Assembly: GCA_964614585.1 (NCBI GenBank)
Contig: CAZTLW010000101.1
Coordinates: 1 to 8,759 of the forward strand
Length of the DNA: 8,759 nucleotides
From: JAHEFX01 sp964614585
Lineage (GTDB): Bacteria > Actinomycetota > Acidimicrobiia > Spongiisociales > JAENVV01
Direction of reading: 5' to 3'
Position numbers and translations under genes: made by a program. Of the stretch, positions 1 to 6,984 are shown piece by piece (positions within the stretch are counted from its first letter, which is position 1; the number at the start of each line of letters is the position of its first letter). The notes below the pieces were generated by a model. The model did not search any database. It was not told the DNA's origin and was given only the letters and a program-made list of their open reading frames with translations.

Positions 1-189
1 ACACCCAGCCGAGCTGACGGGGTTCCATTGCCGGCAACGGCAGGTCCCGGCGCCCGGACCGTCGGCCAGGGCTCGCTGGGAGGTGGCGAGGCTCGTCGTT
101 GCGCCCCGGAGGTGGTTCCGAAGGTGGGTTGGGCTAGGTCCGGTCGGGTAGGTCCGAGCCGTGTCCAACCATGCAGAAGGGGAGGGACG

Positions 190-555
190 ATGATCGAGAT
201 CCTGCCCGAGTCCGAACCCGGCGCGTTGGCGGTCGTCATCACCGGCGCCATGACCGAGGACGACCACCAGACGCTGGCTGGGGAACTCCACCTGCGGGCC
301 GACCGAGACGAGGACTTCGACCTGATCCTCGAGATGCGCGACGCCGAGGGCCTCGACGCCGGCACCATCCGCCAGGAGTTCGAGTTGGCGAACAAGTTCT
401 CCGATGACATCCGCCGGCTGGCGGTCGTCACCGATGGCGGCGCCTGGGAAGGGATCGCCGCCGTGTTCGGCAAGCCCATCGGTCAGGCGCTGGGCATCGA
501 GGTGGAGCACTTCTCCGACCGGACCGCCGCCTGGAGGTGGTTCTTCAACTCCTGA
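190..555 (+). CDS. SpoIIAA-like (STAS/SEC14 domain) protein
   Basis: A 121-aa soluble protein that resembles the SpoIIAA-like family (single-domain STAS/SEC14 fold), whose members are usually about 120 aa. Seen directly: an MIEILPES start, alternating hydrophobic strands (ALAVVITG, FDLILEM, RRLAVVTD) and the family-like C-terminal stretch EHFSDRTAAWRWF. The ATG at 190 was chosen because AAGGGGAGG (177-185) lies 4 nt upstream. The reading frame stays open upstream, but that part is Arg/Gly-rich and unlike a protein. No signal peptide or membrane segment is visible. The family's biochemical role is poorly defined; binding of a small hydrophobic ligand or of a protein partner has been proposed. 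No anti-sigma kinase or sulfate transporter, the classic STAS partners, is adjacent. The next gene starts 97 nt downstream on the same strand, so co-transcription is possible but not shown. Family assignment is fairly firm; function is unknown. Confidence 0.82.
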   Translation: MIEILPESEPGALAVVITGAMTEDDHQTLAGELHLRADRDEDFDLILEMRDAEGLDAGTIRQEFELANKFSDDIRRLAVVTDGGAWEGIAAVFGKPIGQALGIEVEHFSDRTAAWRWFFNS

Positions 556-608
556 TCGGAGTGGTCGGTCGAAGGGGACCGCCGTTGGGGTCCGATGGTT
601 GCTCGCGT

Positions 609-633
609 CGACCCCCGGGTAGTGGAGGGGTCG
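609..633 (+). other. 7-bp inverted repeat between two genes
   Basis: CGACCCC (609-615) and GGGGTCG (627-633) can pair around an 11-nt loop, ending 6 nt before the GGAGG ribosome-binding site of the flavin reductase gene. A smaller 5-bp hairpin, GGACC/GGTCC at 576-593, precedes it. There is no T-tract. It could be a weak terminator for the SpoIIAA-like gene or 5' leader structure for the reductase. In DNA this G+C-rich it could also be chance. Confidence 0.25.
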
Positions 634-652
634 GACCACGGAGGACCCCCGC

Positions 653-2041
653 ATGACCCGGGCATACGACGCGATCGTGATCGGAGGAGGTGCGGCCGGT
701 GAGGTCGCCGCCGGCCGCTTGGCCGACGGTGGGTTCTCGGTCGCCCTCGTCGAGGAGTTGCTCGTCGGGGGCCAGTGCTCCTACTGGGCCTGCATGCCCG
801 CCAAGGCGCTGCTGCGTCCCGGCCACGTCCTCGCCGAGGTGGCACGCGTGCCCGGGGCCCGTGAGGCGGTCACCGGGTCGCTCGACCCCCAAGCGGTCTT
901 CGCTCGGCGGGACGAGCTTGCCGCCCACTGGGAGGACGACGCCCAGGTGGCGTGGCTCGAGGACCACGGCGTCGACCTCGTTCGAGGCCATGGGCGCCTG
1001 CGTGGTGAGCGGACGGTCGAGGTCGACACGTCGGACGGCCCCCGGACGCTCGAAGCAAGCCGGGCCGTCGTGCTCGCCACCGGTAGCCGAGCCGTCCATC
1101 CGCCCATCGATGGGATCGACGAGGTGGAGGTGTGGGACAACCGGGACGTGACCACCACCCACGACGTGTCCGAGCGGTTGCTCATCGTCGGTGCGGGCGC
1201 CGTCGGCGTGGAGTCGGCCCAGGCGTGGCGGCGCCTCGGCTGCGAGGAGGTGGTGCTGGTGGAGCAGGCCGACGCCATCCTGCCGGGGGAGGAGTCGTTC
1301 GCGGTCGAGCAGTTGGAACGGTCGCTCGTCGCCGACGGCGTCAGGGTGCTCACCGGGACGACGGTCGATGCCTTCGAGTCCGGCGAGGACGGTGCCATCG
1401 TCGCCCACCTCCCGCACGAGCGAATCGTCACCGATCGGGTCCTCCTCGCCACCGGCCGCCGGCCGGACACCGAGCGGTTGGGGCTCTCATCCGTGGGCCT
1501 CGAGGACGGGGCGCCGATCGACGTGGACGACCACCAACGAGCCAGCCGCCATCCCGACTGGCTGTACGCGGTGGGCGACGTCGACGGGCGCCAACTGTTC
1601 ACCCACATGGGCAAGTACGAGGCGCGCGTCGCCGCCGACCACATCCTCGGACGACCAGCCAGCACGTCGGCCGGCCGTCGGGGAATCCCTCGGATCGTCT
1701 TCACGGACCCGATCGTCGCCGGCATCGGCCTGACGGAGGCCGAGGCCCGGGATCGGTACGAGTCGGTGCGGATGGTCCGAGCGTCCATCGGCAGCCAGGC
1801 CCAGGCCGCCCTCTGGGGTGAGGATCTCGACGGCACCGCGTCGATCGTCATCGACGAGGAGCGCCAGGTCCTCGTCGGCGCCACCTTCACCGGACCGCCG
1901 GCGGCGGCTGAGTTGGCCCACGGCGTCCAGGTGGCGATCGTCGGCGAGGTGCCCCTCGACGTGCTGGGTCACGTGGTGCCGCAGTTCCCGACGTTCGCAG
2001 AGGTCTGGCTGGATCTTCTCGCCCAGGTCGAGGAGCGGTGA
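653..2041 (+). CDS. FAD-dependent pyridine nucleotide-disulfide oxidoreductase
   Basis: A 462-aa class I flavin disulfide reductase, related to dihydrolipoamide dehydrogenase and the mercuric reductase core; this length is normal. Domain order as seen: FAD-binding GGGAAG (residues 11-16), redox-active disulfide motif GGQCSYWACMPAK with Cys42 and Cys47 in the expected CX4C spacing, VVLATGS, NAD(P)-binding GAGAVG (180-185), a second LLATGRRPD, FAD-contacting GDVDG (308-312), then a C-terminal dimerisation domain. Where lipoamide dehydrogenase has the HPTxxE catalytic dyad, this protein has FPTFAE (445-450): the Glu is kept and the His is Phe. By family, electrons should pass from NAD(P)H through FAD to the disulfide; the substrate cannot be read from sequence. 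There is no N-terminal heavy-metal domain and no terminal Cys pair as in MerA, so a mercury role is unlikely. The ATG is preceded by GGAGG (640-644). It ends 14 nt from a convergent gene. Confidence 0.9.
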   Translation: MTRAYDAIVIGGGAAGEVAAGRLADGGFSVALVEELLVGGQCSYWACMPAKALLRPGHVLAEVARVPGAREAVTGSLDPQAVFARRDELAAHWEDDAQVAWLEDHGVDLVRGHGRLRGERTVEVDTSDGPRTLEASRAVVLATGSRAVHPPIDGIDEVEVWDNRDVTTTHDVSERLLIVGAGAVGVESAQAWRRLGCEEVVLVEQADAILPGEESFAVEQLERSLVADGVRVLTGTTVDAFESGEDGAIVAHLPHERIVTDRVLLATGRRPDTERLGLSSVGLEDGAPIDVDDHQRASRHPDWLYAVGDVDGRQLFTHMGKYEARVAADHILGRPASTSAGRRGIPRIVFTDPIVAGIGLTEAEARDRYESVRMVRASIGSQAQAALWGEDLDGTASIVIDEERQVLVGATFTGPPAAAELAHGVQVAIVGEVPLDVLGHVVPQFPTFAEVWLDLLAQVEER

Positions 2042-2055
2042 GGGCCGGTCGTCGG

Positions 2056-2247
2056 CTACCGGGTCCGGCGCCCGCGGACCCGGGGATGGCGGACCCCGGT
2101 GTGGGCGTAGCAGTGGTCGCCGCGGTTGTACCGCGTGAGGCGGGTCTCGCAGTCGGGCGCGGCGCAGGTGCGAACACCTTCGACGGTCTTCGGCTTCCGG
2201 CCGGTCCGGCGGACCACCCGGCCCTTGATCGTGTCGGTGTCCCGCAT
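2056..2247 (-). CDS. Small CX4C...CX2H putative zinc-binding protein
   Basis: A 63-aa, strongly basic protein. Seen directly: Cys28-X4-Cys33-X12-Cys46-X2-His49, with the surrounding text CAAPDCETRLTRYN and HCYAHTG. This spacing suggests one structural zinc site. Similar short C-x4-C...YN...C-x2-H motifs occur, as I recall, in actinobacterial proteins and at the ends of some DNA-binding regulators. Both tails are Arg/Lys-rich, which would suit nucleic acid or protein binding, but no helix-turn-helix is evident. The ATG (complement of 2245-2247) is preceded by a purine-rich AGAGGAG about 8 nt upstream, supporting a real gene. It converges on the flavin reductase (14-nt gap) and diverges from the P-type ATPase (74 bp). 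Its 3' end contains a strong hairpin. The gene is likely real; I do not recognise a named function. Confidence 0.75.
   Translation of the reverse strand: MRDTDTIKGRVVRRTGRKPKTVEGVRTCAAPDCETRLTRYNRGDHCYAHTGVRHPRVRGRRTR
2059..2083 (+). terminator. Strong hairpin downstream of the flavin reductase gene
   Basis: CCGGGTCCG (2059-2067) and CGGACCCGG (2075-2083) form a perfect 9-bp stem with a 7-nt loop, beginning 18 nt after the reductase stop codon. There is no T-tract, as is often the case for proposed actinobacterial terminators. The hairpin lies inside the last codons of the opposing zinc-binding protein gene, so it may end plus-strand transcription before it runs further across that gene. The stem is seen directly; its terminator role is inferred. 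Confidence 0.45.
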
Positions 2248-2321
2248 GGTGGTGCTCCTCTCTCCGCTCCCGTGCGTCGGGCCGGCCCCTACCCCGCGCC
2301 CGTGGATCCAAAACCGACGAC

Positions 2322-5084
2322 GTGACGAACGCGGGAGGTTTGGAACGAGGCGCGCCGGGGAACGATGCGGACGTGACCACCACGACCCCCGAGCAGGCCG
2401 AGCGCGGTCGATCCGGCTTGCCGGAACGGCCGTGGTCGCGACCGGCCGACGAGATCTGCGACGAACTCGGCGCCGATGCCGAGGCCGGTCTCGACGCCGA
2501 CGAGGCCGGGCGCCGCCGGGAGTCGTTCGGTCCCAATCGGCTGCGCCGGCACCAGACCCGGAGCGCCTGGGAGGTGCTGGTCGACCAGTTCAAGAGCATC
2601 ATCGTCGGGCTCCTCGCCGTCGCCACCATCCTCGCCCTCGCCTTCGGCGAGCCCGTCGAAGCTGCCGCCATCGGTGTCGTGATCGTGGTCAACGCCGCCA
2701 TCGGCTTCGTGACCGAGTACCGGGCGGTGCGCTCCATGGACGCCCTCCGACGGCTCGGCAGCGTGGAGGCGGTCGTTCGGCGTGGGGGGGAGATCCGCCG
2801 CATCCCGGCGGAGGACGTCGTCCCGGGCGACCTGTTGGTCCTGGAGGGCGGCGACGTGGTGACCGCCGATGCCCGACTCGTCGAGGCGACCAACCTCGAG
2901 GTCAACGAGGCGTCGCTCACGGGCGAGTCGGTGCCCGTCGCCAAGTCGACCGAGGCCGCCCCCGAGGAGGCTCCGCTGGCGGAGCGATCGTCCATGCTCC
3001 ACAAGGGCACGGCGATCACGAGCGGGTCGGGCGAGGCCGTCGTGGCCGGCACCGGGATGGCGACCGAACTCGGACATGTCAGTGAGCTGGTCGAGTCGGC
3101 GGACGACGACGACACCACCCCCCTGCAGCGCCGCCTGCAGGCGCTCGGCCATCGACTGTTGTGGCTGACGCTTGGGGTCGGCGTCGTGGTCGCCGTGGCC
3201 GGGATCCTCGCCGGGCGCGACGTGCCGATCGTCGTCGAGACGGCCGTGGCGTTGGCCGTCGCCGCCATCCCCGAGGGGCTTCCGATCGTCGCCACCGTCG
3301 CCCTTGCCCGGAGCATGCGCCAGATGGCTGCCCGGCAGGCCGTCGTCGAGCGGCCCGACGCGGTGGAGACGCTCGGCTCGGTCGGCGTGATCCTCACCGA
3401 CAAGACGGGCACGCTGACCGAGAACGAGATGGTCGCGGCCCGCTTTGCGCTCGTGGACGGCGACGTCGAGGTCACGGGTGGGCACGGAACCGAGGGCGAC
3501 TTCGAGCGGGAGGGCGAGCCGGTGTCGGTCGAAGACGACCCGGTGCTCCGACAGGCGCTCGAGGTCGCCTCTCTCTGCAACGCCGTCGAGATGGACGAGG
3601 ACGCAAAAGAGACAGTGGGCGACCCCATGGAGGTCGCCCTCGTCCGGGCGGCGATGAAGGCCGGGATGGGCCCGGCCACGTTGTCGGAGCGTCTGCCGCT
3701 CGTGCGCGAGGTTGGCTTCGACCCCGACGAGAAGATGATGGCCACCTATCACCGCGGCGACGAGGGGGTCGTCGTCCTGGTCAAGGGGGCTCCGGCGGCG
3801 GTGCTGGACGCTTGCTCCTCCGAGGCGGGCGACGAACCATTCGACGACGACCGGCGCCGGCACTGGCGCGACGAGAACGAGCGGCTGGCGTCGGAGGGGC
3901 TGCGGATGCTGGGCCTGGCCATGCGGCAGGGCGGCGACGAGCAGGAGCCCCCCTACGCGGACCTGACCTTCCTTGGCCTGGCCGGGCTCGTCGACCCTCC
4001 GAGGGAGGACGTGCGCGAGTCGATCCAGGCCGCCCGGGACGGTGGGGTGCGGGTGGTCATGGTCACCGGTGACCAGGTGCCGACCGCCCGCTGGGTGGGC
4101 GAGGCCCTGGGCATGGACATCGACGAGGTGGTGCACGGCGAGGACCTGCCGGCCGCCGACGCCGAGGTGTCGGACGACGAGCGCCGACGGCTGACCGAGG
4201 CGACGATCATCGCCCGGACGAGTCCCGAGCAGAAGCTCGACGTCATCGGGCTCCACCAGGACGCCGGCGACACGGTCGCCATGATCGGCGACGGTGTCAA
4301 TGATGCGCCGGCCCTCGAGAAGGCGGACATCGGGGTGGCGATGGGCCGACGTGGGACCCAGGTGGCCAAGGAGGCCGCCGACATGGTCCTCGAGGACGAC
4401 GAGTTCGGCACGATCGTCGTCGCCATCCGCCACGGACGGGTGATCTTCCACAACATCCGGGCGTTCGTGCTCTACCTCCTCTCGTGCAACCTCAGCCAGA
4501 TCCTGTCGGTCGGGGTGGCGGCCGTTCTCGCCGTCCCGCTGCCCGTGCTCCCGCTCCAGATCCTCTACCTCAACCTCGTCACGGACGTGTTCCCGGCCCT
4601 GGCGCTCGGCGCCGGGGAGGGCGATCCCCGGCTGTTCGAGCGGGGCCCTCGCCCGCCCGGCGAGCCGGTCATGACCTCGGTGCACTGGGCCCTCATCGGC
4701 GTCTACGGGGCCATGATGGCGGCAGCGGTCCTGGCCACCCTCTGGGTCGCCACGGGTCCGCTGGGGCTGGCCACGGAACGGGCGGTGACGGTCACGTTCC
4801 TCACGTTGGGCTTCGCCCAGCTGTGGCACGTGTTCAACATGGCAGGTCCGGCGGCGCATCCGGTCCGGAACGAAGTGACCCGCAACCGGTGGGTCTGGGG
4901 CGCCATCGTCCTGTGCCTCGTGCTGCTCGTCGGCCCGCTGTACATCCCACTCCTCGCCGACGTCCTGGAGGTCGTCGTGTTGGCGCCGGCGGAGTGGGGC
5001 CTCGTCGTGGCCGGGAGCCTCGCGCCCCTGCTGGTGGCGCAGGTGCTGCGGGTCCCGTTCCTGCGGGACCGGGTCACGGTGTGA
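2322..5084 (+). CDS. Cation-transporting P-type ATPase (type II, Ca2+-pump-like)
   Basis: A 920-aa membrane pump, the usual type II length. Seen in order: N-terminal cation-ATPase domain (about 35-85), M1-M2 (about 93-133), actuator domain with TGES (200-203), M3-M4 with the Ca-pump motif PEGLP (317-321), phosphorylation site DKTGT (Asp360), nucleotide-binding KGAP (488-491), hinge GDGVND (656-661), then six C-terminal helices. M6 keeps NLVTD (751-755), matching SERCA Asn796/Thr799/Asp800. In M5 and M8 the SERCA Glu ligands appear as Gln (726 and 833 by my alignment). This suggests a single cation site; Ca2+ is likely, and Mn2+, Na+ or another cation is possible. It resembles the CtpF group of mycobacteria. 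The start is uncertain: neither GTG 2322 nor the in-frame GTG 2373 has a clear ribosome-binding site, and conserved sequence begins well after both. It probably shares an operon with the antiporter 31 nt downstream. Confidence 0.93.
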   Translation: MTNAGGLERGAPGNDADVTTTTPEQAERGRSGLPERPWSRPADEICDELGADAEAGLDADEAGRRRESFGPNRLRRHQTRSAWEVLVDQFKSIIVGLLAVATILALAFGEPVEAAAIGVVIVVNAAIGFVTEYRAVRSMDALRRLGSVEAVVRRGGEIRRIPAEDVVPGDLLVLEGGDVVTADARLVEATNLEVNEASLTGESVPVAKSTEAAPEEAPLAERSSMLHKGTAITSGSGEAVVAGTGMATELGHVSELVESADDDDTTPLQRRLQALGHRLLWLTLGVGVVVAVAGILAGRDVPIVVETAVALAVAAIPEGLPIVATVALARSMRQMAARQAVVERPDAVETLGSVGVILTDKTGTLTENEMVAARFALVDGDVEVTGGHGTEGDFEREGEPVSVEDDPVLRQALEVASLCNAVEMDEDAKETVGDPMEVALVRAAMKAGMGPATLSERLPLVREVGFDPDEKMMATYHRGDEGVVVLVKGAPAAVLDACSSEAGDEPFDDDRRRHWRDENERLASEGLRMLGLAMRQGGDEQEPPYADLTFLGLAGLVDPPREDVRESIQAARDGGVRVVMVTGDQVPTARWVGEALGMDIDEVVHGEDLPAADAEVSDDERRRLTEATIIARTSPEQKLDVIGLHQDAGDTVAMIGDGVNDAPALEKADIGVAMGRRGTQVAKEAADMVLEDDEFGTIVVAIRHGRVIFHNIRAFVLYLLSCNLSQILSVGVAAVLAVPLPVLPLQILYLNLVTDVFPALALGAGEGDPRLFERGPRPPGEPVMTSVHWALIGVYGAMMAAAVLATLWVATGPLGLATERAVTVTFLTLGFAQLWHVFNMAGPAAHPVRNEVTRNRWVWGAIVLCLVLLVGPLYIPLLADVLEVVVLAPAEWGLVVAGSLAPLLVAQVLRVPFLRDRVTV

Positions 5085-5115
5085 CAGGGGCTCAGGGGTA
5101 CGGTGAGGGGTGACC

Positions 5116-6312
5116 ATGGATCCCTCCACCATCTCGGTCGTGGTCCTCGTCGTCGGGGTGGCGATCCTCGTCGCCATCGGGTCGGCGGCCATCTTCCAGC
5201 GGGCCCGGCTCCCGGTCCTCATCGGGTGGCTCGTCATCGGGTTCGTCATCCGCCTCGTCGACGACGCCACGGGCCTGTTCCCCGACGAAGGCTCGACGGT
5301 CATCGAGTTCCTCGGACGGCTCGGCATCATCGCCCTGCTCTTTCGGATCGGCCTCGAGGCCGACGTGCGGGGACTGCTCGACCAGCTGCGGGGGGCCAGC
5401 GGCGTCTGGGTCGCCAATGTCGTCCTGAGCGGGCTCCTCGGCTACCTGGCGGCGGTGGCACTCGGCTTCGGGCCGGTGCCCTCACTGGTGGCGGCCACGG
5501 CACTCACCGCCACCAGCGTCGGCATCTCCTCGGCCGTGTGGCGCGAGGAGGGAGCCCTGCGCACGCCGGAAGGGGAGCTCTTCCTGGACGTGGCCGAACT
5601 CGACGACATCTCGGCCGTGGTGCTCATGGGTGTGCTGCTCGCCGTCCTGCCCGAGGTGGCGGATGGATCCGTGGAGGCGGGCGCGGTGCTCTCCGTCCTC
5701 GGACTGGCGGTGCTGAAGTTCGCGGCGTTGGCGGTGGTGGTCGTCCTGTTCGCCCTCTACGCCGAGGAGCGGCTGACACTCTGGCTGGACGACGTCGGCG
5801 CCCCGCCGGCGCCCGCCATCATCGGCGTCGGGTTCATCATCGCCGCCGTGGCCGGCCTCCTCGGGTTCTCCGAGGCCATCGGCGCCTTCATGGCCGGTCT
5901 CGCCTTCAGCCGGGATCCCCAGTGGGTCCGCATCGACGCCTCCATCGGGCCGCTCCACGACCTGCTCGCCCCCTTCTTCTTCATCGCCGTCGGCGTCTCG
6001 ATCCCGCCCGGCGCCGTCGGGGCGGCGGTCGTCCCGGGCCTGGTGCTCTCGGTGGCGGCGATCGTGGGGAAGGTGATCGGGGCCGGGGGGCCGGCCGTGA
6101 GGCCGCTGGGATGGTCGGGGGCCACGCTGCTGGGGGTGAGCATGGTGCCCCGGGCCGAGATCGCCCTCGTGGTGACCCAACGGGCCCGGCAACTGGACGG
6201 GTCCGCGGTCCCCGACGACCTCTTCTCGGCGATGGTGCTGGTGGCCCTGGTCACCTCGATCGGGGCACCGATCGTGATGCGTCGGTACCTGTTCCCGGCT
6301 CGCTCCCGCTGA
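5116..6312 (+). CDS. CPA2-type cation/proton antiporter
   Basis: A 398-aa polytopic membrane protein of the monovalent cation:proton antiporter (Na+/H+ exchanger, KefB/NapA-like) family, with roughly 12 hydrophobic helices along its whole length. Diagnostic features seen: LFRIGLE in the early core, the LTATSVGI helix, an adjacent Asp pair Asp163-Asp164 (AELDDISAV) matching the ion-binding DD of electrogenic antiporters such as NapA, APFFFIAVGV, and a late PRAEI (345-349) in the helix that carries a basic residue in this superfamily. KefB/KefC usually have QD and a C-terminal RCK domain; neither is present here. That favours Na+/H+ (or K+/H+) exchange over glutathione-gated K+ efflux. ATG 5116 was preferred over GTG 5110 because GAGGGG (5105-5110) sits 5 nt before it. 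It follows the P-type ATPase by 31 nt and should be co-transcribed. Ion specificity is inferred. Confidence 0.9.
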   Translation: MDPSTISVVVLVVGVAILVAIGSAAIFQRARLPVLIGWLVIGFVIRLVDDATGLFPDEGSTVIEFLGRLGIIALLFRIGLEADVRGLLDQLRGASGVWVANVVLSGLLGYLAAVALGFGPVPSLVAATALTATSVGISSAVWREEGALRTPEGELFLDVAELDDISAVVLMGVLLAVLPEVADGSVEAGAVLSVLGLAVLKFAALAVVVVLFALYAEERLTLWLDDVGAPPAPAIIGVGFIIAAVAGLLGFSEAIGAFMAGLAFSRDPQWVRIDASIGPLHDLLAPFFFIAVGVSIPPGAVGAAVVPGLVLSVAAIVGKVIGAGGPAVRPLGWSGATLLGVSMVPRAEIALVVTQRARQLDGSAVPDDLFSAMVLVALVTSIGAPIVMRRYLFPARSR

Positions 6313-6317
6313 CCGGC

Positions 6318-6848
6318 TCAGCCGTCCAGGTCGGTTGCGATCTCCCGCGCCCAGGCATCGATGGCCTCCCAGTCCCGGAAGTCGCCGGTGGGCAGCAGGT
6401 CCTTGGACACCGGCATGAGGCGGAAGGCACGCTCGGCGAGACCCACCGGAGGCTGGTCCGGGTCCCAGGCGCCGAAGAAGACGTGGTCGCCCCGAGGATG
6501 GATGAGTTGGCCGAGTTCCTCGAACTCCTCGGGCCGGCTCGCCTCGAGGACGTCGCGACCCTCGTCGTCGACCGTGTCGGTGCCCACCGGCCCGCTGCTG
6601 AACAACCACGTCGGCCGGTCCGCCAGGAGGTCCTGGTGTCGCCGCACGAAGCGCGTCGCCTCCTTGAGCCAGTGGTACATGTAGGCGGCGCTCCCGATCA
6701 CGAAGGCGTCGTAGCCGGTGGGATCCTCGACCTCGGTCACTTCGATCGCGTCGGCTTCGTGGCCCGAGTCGGTGAGGGTGGCGGCGAGCCGCTCGGCGAT
6801 GCCGGCGGTGGCGCCGTGGCGGCTGGCGTAGGCGACGAGGACCCGCAT
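6318..6848 (-). CDS. Flavodoxin-domain protein (HemG-like)
   Basis: A 176-aa FMN-binding protein of the flavodoxin_5/HemG-like group. Seen: N-terminal strand MRVLVAYAS followed by the FMN-phosphate loop SRHGAT (residues 9-14), VIGSAAYMYHWLKEATRFV around the second flavin loop, then WLFSSGPVGTD, and the group-typical C-terminus GDFRDWEAIDAWAREIA. Named relatives include menaquinone-dependent protoporphyrinogen oxidase, but many actinobacterial members are not shown to act in haem synthesis. No haem gene is nearby, so a general electron-transfer or quinone-linked role is equally possible. The protein looks soluble. The ATG (complement of 6846-6848) is preceded by GGAG with a 5-nt spacer. It converges on the antiporter with 5 nt between stop codons, and its start faces the SDR gene across 136 bp. 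Confidence 0.86.
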   Translation of the reverse strand: MRVLVAYASRHGATAGIAERLAATLTDSGHEADAIEVTEVEDPTGYDAFVIGSAAYMYHWLKEATRFVRRHQDLLADRPTWLFSSGPVGTDTVDDEGRDVLEASRPEEFEELGQLIHPRGDHVFFGAWDPDQPPVGLAERAFRLMPVSKDLLPTGDFRDWEAIDAWAREIATDLDG

Positions 6849-6881
6849 GCTGACTCCGCGTGGTGGCGTGGGACGGAGGCT

Positions 6882-6899
6882 ATCGATTTCCCGGTCGAT
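6882..6899. promoter_or_regulatory. Inverted repeat in the flavodoxin-SDR divergent region
   Basis: ATCGA (6882-6886) and TCGAT (6895-6899) flank an 8-nt AT-richer core, 34 nt upstream of the flavodoxin ATG. It lies in a 136-bp region that must hold promoters for both divergent genes. It could be an operator for a dimeric regulator, but no regulator gene is present and the arms are short. Confidence 0.22.
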
Positions 6900-6915
6900 G
6901 CGACCCGCGGCCCCC

Positions 6916-6939
6916 TAGGTTCGGCCCACGGCCCCGTGG
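6916..6939 (+). promoter_or_regulatory. Possible -10 element and adjacent palindrome before the SDR gene
   Basis: TAGGTT (6916-6921) fits the TANNNT -10 pattern used by actinobacterial housekeeping sigma factors, but I see no good -35 at the right distance. Directly downstream, CCACGG (6926-6931) and CCGTGG (6934-6939) form a 14-bp palindrome with a CC centre, which would sit in the 5' leader about 45 nt before the ATG. A repressor binding here would block transcription start or elongation. The palindrome is seen; both functional roles are inferred. Confidence 0.3.
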
Positions 6940-6984
6940 CCCGTCGCCGGGGGTCGAACAGTCGACTCGCAGAAGGAGCGAACC

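Noticed and set aside
28..189. N-terminal extension of the SpoIIAA-like protein
   Set aside because: The residues are low-complexity and not family-like, and a good ribosome-binding site sits right before ATG 190.
576..593. DosR-like box before the flavin reductase gene
   Set aside because: GGACC/GGTCC arms are present, but the spacing and centre do not fit the GGGACT-WW-AGTCCC type palindrome.
545..1417. 290-aa minus-strand open frame opposite the flavin reductase
   Set aside because: Antisense to the Rossmann and disulfide motifs of the reductase; composition is typical of a shadow.
653..2041. Mercuric reductase assignment
   Set aside because: No N-terminal metal-binding domain, no C-terminal Cys pair, and no mer genes nearby; only the flavin disulfide core is shared.
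1487..3745. 752-aa open frame on the minus strand
   Set aside because: Ser/Thr/Arg-rich shadow crossing the reductase, the zinc-binding protein gene and the ATPase; no domain and no ribosome-binding site.
2289..5417. 1042-aa open frame on the minus strand across the ATPase gene
   Set aside because: It lies antisense to a fully motif-supported P-type ATPase. Its translation is His/Arg/Asp/Pro-rich low-complexity text, as expected from the reverse of biased high-G+C codons.
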